From contig JAJTUQ010000019.1 in NCBI GenBank assembly GCA_021399445.1, positions 95,138 to 159,137 on the forward strand: a stretch of 64,000 nucleotides of DNA. The letters are read 5' to 3'. Below the pieces are notes generated by a model that was given only the letters and a program-made list of their open reading frames with translations, was not told the origin of the DNA and did not search any database. Shown here in pieces: positions 60,221 to 64,000 of this stretch. The stretch comes from Xylogone sp. PMI_703 (lineage: Eukaryota > Ascomycota > Leotiomycetes). The position numbers and the translations under genes are program-made. Every line of letters starts with the position of its first letter. Position 1 is the stretch's first letter.

Positions 60221-61639
60221 AATCATAAAATAAGTATTCTTTAATAATTTGAAGTTATAGCCAGAAAATGATAAAGACTTGTTGATTAGTTAAATCTTGT
60301 ATAAATATCTTGTATATACAAAGGATGACTTGGAAAAAAACAGAAGAGTAACAATAAGGAAGTGTATAATGACATTTTAACAAAAAAAACTAAATCTTGG
60401 CTTTCTGATATACTAAACTTCAAGGAAGTATTCTTTAGAGTATAAGTTGAGGAAGACTTAGTCGAGAAGGAAAATCTAATCTTAAAACTTATTAAAAAAG
60501 GTTTTGAACATAAAATACTGATAAGAATGTTAAAGGATATTATATAATATTTATTAGAAAAAATAAAGAATTAGTTTAGAATAATGGAAAAATTAACAGA
60601 ACTAAGTCTTAATTAAACTATAAAGGACAAATAACCAGAATTAATGTTAATGACGAAGAAGTTATATAGGCTAAAAAGAAACCTTGAATATATAAAAACT
60701 TCTAAAGTAGGTAAAAGGGTAATGTTTATAAGAATCAGGGAAGACTAAGAAAGTTGACACAGAATATAATCTATAATAAAACGTTAACAGGAATAGATAA
60801 AATTATACTCAGTGAAAGACAAGATTATAAACTTTAGAATGATCATGGAAATTATGTTTAGATTTTATTATTATTTAAGCTTAAACTTATTATAAACAAA
60901 AATATTATATATTATTATATTATTAATAATAACATTATTAATATAAAAGAATTTTTCTGATATATAGACAGTATAAATAGAAACAGAGTATAAGATTATA
61001 TAGACTAAAGTTATACTTAACAGTAAGAAATTTTATTATAAATTATATATATTATATTAAAGTTATAAAATAAAAAGACAGTATAAGTTCGATGAGATAA
61101 TCGATTTTTGGTATAAGGATGACAACAAGGAAGAATATACTGAAATAAATGTAATTTTTGGAAATTCTTTATTAATAATATTTATTAAGCTAAAAGGACA
61201 AGACTTAACAATAATGTTCGATAATAATAATATAATTAATCTTATTATGCCTGAAGTAATTACTTAATTAAGACTGAATACCAGAGTTAAAAAAAAGTTA
61301 CTTTATCAAAATAATAAACAGGTTGAGTATTTCTTCTTAAGTAAAAGTGGAAACTAAATTATTAATAATGGAGATATCCGGAGAAAAGACAGAAATTATG
61401 TTTGATATATTATATCTAAAAAAATATAAAATAATCATAAAGATGTTATAGTTTAAGAATTATAACCCACAAATAAATTGAAAAATGGACTAAATAATAA
61501 AATTCAGCAAAACAAAGAATTTATGACTAGCTGACTTATTAGTATAAACAAATAATATGGAAATAATATTAATATTATTTGTAAAATATCAAAAATATCA
61601 AAAATTATTCGAGGAATTACTAGATACAAAAATATTACT

Positions 61640-64000
61640 ATCACGAAAACCTTGAAACTATTATATATACTTGAAGAAAAGAATTTACTTATCATATTAC
61701 TGACTATATATAATGAACAAAGAATAACAATAAGTCTTACAGGAAGAATTAGACTAGTTATTAACGAAAAGACATATCAGACTCTTAAAAGTATTATACA
61801 AAGTATTAATAATGTATATCTCAAAGAAAGGACCCAAGAAATGAAGAATAGTAATAGATTACCGAGGGTTAAACAATATTATTATCAAAGATTAGTACTT
61901 AATATTATTTCTTTCGGATCTACAGGAAAGATTAACAAGTATTAAGTATTTTACGAAGTTAAACTTCTGGACAAGATTCTACTTAATCAGAATAACAAAG
62001 AACAATGAATGGAAAACGGTATTCAATATATGTTATAGACTGTTCGAGTATTTAGTCTTGTTAATAAGATTAACTAATTTATTTATAATATTCTAAAGAA
62101 TAATAAATTATATACTTATATTATACCTAGATATATTTGTTATAGTTTACATTAGTGATTTATTAATTTATTCTAAGATAATGAAAGAATACCGAGAATA
62201 TATAAAAAAAGGTCTTGTAAATCTTACTGAACAATGACATATAATGTTAGCCTTGAAAATGTATATTTCACTAGGCAGAGGTAGAATTCCTAAGATATAT
62301 AATTTCGAGAGAAGGTTTTCGAATAAACTCGTAGAAAGTGACTAACATAAGGGAATAGCCTGATCTAAAGAATGTCAGAGATATTCAGACATTCAAGGGA
62401 ATATATAACTTTTATCGGAAATATGTTTATAAGTTCTTGGATATTATTGTATTATTAGATGATTTAACCAAAAAAGATTAAGAATTTAAGTTCAAAAACA
62501 AAGAACAAAAAGTATGACAAAAACTTAAGGATTAGTTCGACAAAGGAATAATTTTAACAATTTTCTAGGTAAGGCTATTAACAAGAGTTAAGACAAACAT
62601 ATCAAATAAGGTCTTAAAAGTAGTCTTTGTGAAGATTATGACCGTTATGCTCATATTATGGAAGTGTTGGTTCACTAGGCACTACCGTATTGTAGGGTTG
62701 AATAGGCTTATATTGGCTTATATATTGTATGCTTATTCTTATCCTTAGTATTTAAGGAGTTGCACCCTTAAATACTCTCTTACCGGATTATTAGTCGTTC
62801 CACTCCGATCGCATAGCTACCGAGCGCCAGTATGCTCTGCTCCCATAATTCCTAACAGTCTTAAGTTAATTATACTTCAACGGAAAATAGAGGTTAATAA
62901 CCTTTTATTCAAGAAAGTTCTCTCTTACAGAAAAGAACTATAATATCTATAATAAAGAATTATTAGCTATAATAGACATATTTAAAACCTGGAGAGTATA
63001 CTTCCTGGGATCAGAAGTAAAAATGCTTACAGATCATCATAACCTAAAGTACTTTGTTAATACCAAAATATTGAACATTAGATAAGTTAGATGGTCAGAG
63101 AAACTCGTATAATATAACTTTAAGATAAAGTATATTAAGAAGACTGAAAATACTAAAGCAGACATGTTTAACAGAAGATTAGATTATATAAAGTAGAGCC
63201 AAAAGTTAAAGCTATTTTCAAGGAAGAAAAAGATAGAATATTAATATATAATTATTTAGCCCAAGAGGTTGAAAATTAAGAATTTGACGTGGAATAGACG
63301 AAGAAGATAATCTAGGTTATTAAACATGAAGTCAAAGAAGTTAAGGTATTGTTTCAGGAGCTAAATCCAGACGATAAATAGGAGGAATTCATCGAGGAAC
63401 TAAGAATGTAGTTTTATAATAAAAAATTTTATATATTATAATCTTTAGCTAAGAAGTTTGTTAAGTATATATATGATTTATCATTATATGGATATCAAGG
63501 AATTACAAAGATACATAAACTTTTTAGCCTAGAATTTTATATACTTAAGTTATAGAAAATAATATAAGAAGTCGTCAAAATATATAACATATACTACAGA
63601 ATAAAACTAATACAGAGAATTGTATATAAATTATTACAATTATTGGAAGTACCAGAGAGACTATAAAAGTCAATAGTAATAGACTTTATAGTAAACTTAT
63701 TATTGTTACTGAGCATGTGACAACGAAATCTATGATGGAGTATTAATAGTTATAGACAGGTTAACTAAGTATGGAGTTTTTATATTATGGAAAATACTTA
63801 TATAATAAAACAGTTAACAGATATGTTTATGAGTAAAGTATTTGTAATATTTAGATTTCTAAAGGAAATTATCTCTGATAAAGATAAGCTGTTTGTATTG
63901 AAGTTTTGGTAAGTACTTATTATTATAATGAAGACCAAGACTAAGATAGTCATCAAAAGATAAGCATAAATTAACAGGAATTAAAAAATTAATTTAGATA
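61640..64000 (+). pseudogene. Pol relic of the inverted gypsy family 2 copy (RT, RNase H, integrase)
   Basis: RT is seen in pieces near 62050-62250, including an ITYINDLLIYS-type active-site loop with Asn for the first Asp. RNase H reads FYSRKFSLTEKNYNIYNKEL and LGSEVKMLTDHHNLKYFVNT (62905-63060), then YIKKTENTKADMFNRR. Integrase appears as YGYQGITKIHKLF, SIVIDFIV and FLKEIISDKDKLF before the window ends. Stops occur every few codons in places. Excising the 230-bp insertion at 62628-62857 with one target copy restores the reading VVLS.LYFNGK across the junction. Confidence 0.75.
62628..62857. mobile_element. 230-bp solo LTR with 5-bp target duplication
   Basis: Begins TGTGAAGATTATG and ends CCTAACA (TG...CA ends), flanked by GTCTT at 62623-62627 and 62858-62862. 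It is unlike either gypsy LTR in the window and is clearly GC-richer than its host element, with several CG dinucleotides. It most likely arose by recombination between the LTRs of an element inserted into the family 2 copy. Confidence 0.75.

Larger units (their letters stand above)
58724..64000 (+). mobile_element. Second copy of gypsy family 2, inverted, cut by the window end
   Basis: Starts at 58724 with TGTCACAGACC, the reverse complement of the family 2 LTR end at 50376. Coding runs on the plus strand: gag from 59150, RT about 62050-62250, RNase H about 62880-63130, integrase about 63430-64000. Every domain is in several frames and contains many stops. A solo LTR of another family interrupts the RT/RNase H junction. 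The right LTR lies outside the window. Confidence 0.85.

Overview
The window is from a filamentous ascomycete (Pezizomycotina). Genes carry many short GT-AG introns with CTAAC/CTGAC-type branch points. The gene families are typical of these fungi: a multimodular NRPS, P450s, a Zn2Cys6 regulator, DHA14 and sugar-porter MFS proteins, and a NACHT-WD40 STAND receptor. The right half is a transposon-filled, extremely AT-rich desert in which repeat copies differ almost only by C-to-T and G-to-A transitions, the mark of repeat-induced point mutation (RIP). I cannot name the species.

Positions 1-23,000 hold a compact secondary-metabolite locus. It contains a P450 (844-2761, +), a 2100-residue A-T-C-A-T-C NRPS (3277-9638, -), a 697-residue Zn2Cys6 activator in seven exons (12704-15184, +), a 109-residue Dabb alpha/beta-barrel protein (15879-16278, +), a 13-exon DHA14 exporter (16945-19501, -), and an AhpD/carboxymuconolactone-decarboxylase-like enzyme (20336-20998, +) divergent from the exporter. 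A broken sugar porter (21018-22627, -) closes it. The likely logic is: NRPS builds a dipeptide-derived scaffold and releases it through its terminal C domain, the P450 oxidises it, the Dabb and AhpD-like proteins are possible tailoring enzymes, the DHA14 pump exports, and the Zn2Cys6 protein activates. The first A domain lacks the usual Asp that contacts the alpha-amino group, so an unusual starter such as an aryl acid is possible.

Positions 23,400-29,600 form a graveyard: a C-terminal relic of a GH36 alpha-galactosidase, a decayed pogo/Fot1-type transposon, the 5' half of a second P450, and a remnant resembling the proteins linked to subtelomeric RecQ-like helicases. Positions 29,586-33,085 hold a NACHT-WD40 receptor whose two halves are in the same frame but separated by a single TAG.

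From 33,860 to the end the sequence is almost all mobile DNA: a MITE with perfect 106-bp inverted repeats; two copies of a 427-bp TA-flanked MITE; a full-length Ty3/gypsy element (35944-43233, 572-bp LTRs, ATTAA target duplication) with an extra cysteine-rich ORF on the opposite strand; a second gypsy family present as a full copy (43628-50376) and an inverted copy running off the window end (58724-64000), the latter broken by a 230-bp solo LTR; and a Fot1-like transposon (54267-56418) with perfect 46-bp inverted repeats and an apparently intact 542-residue transposase inserted in already RIP-mutated DNA. I saw no rRNA, convincing tRNA or CRISPR.

All exon coordinates were worked out by eye from reading-frame continuity and splice consensus, and family assignments rest on recognised motifs, not on database searches.
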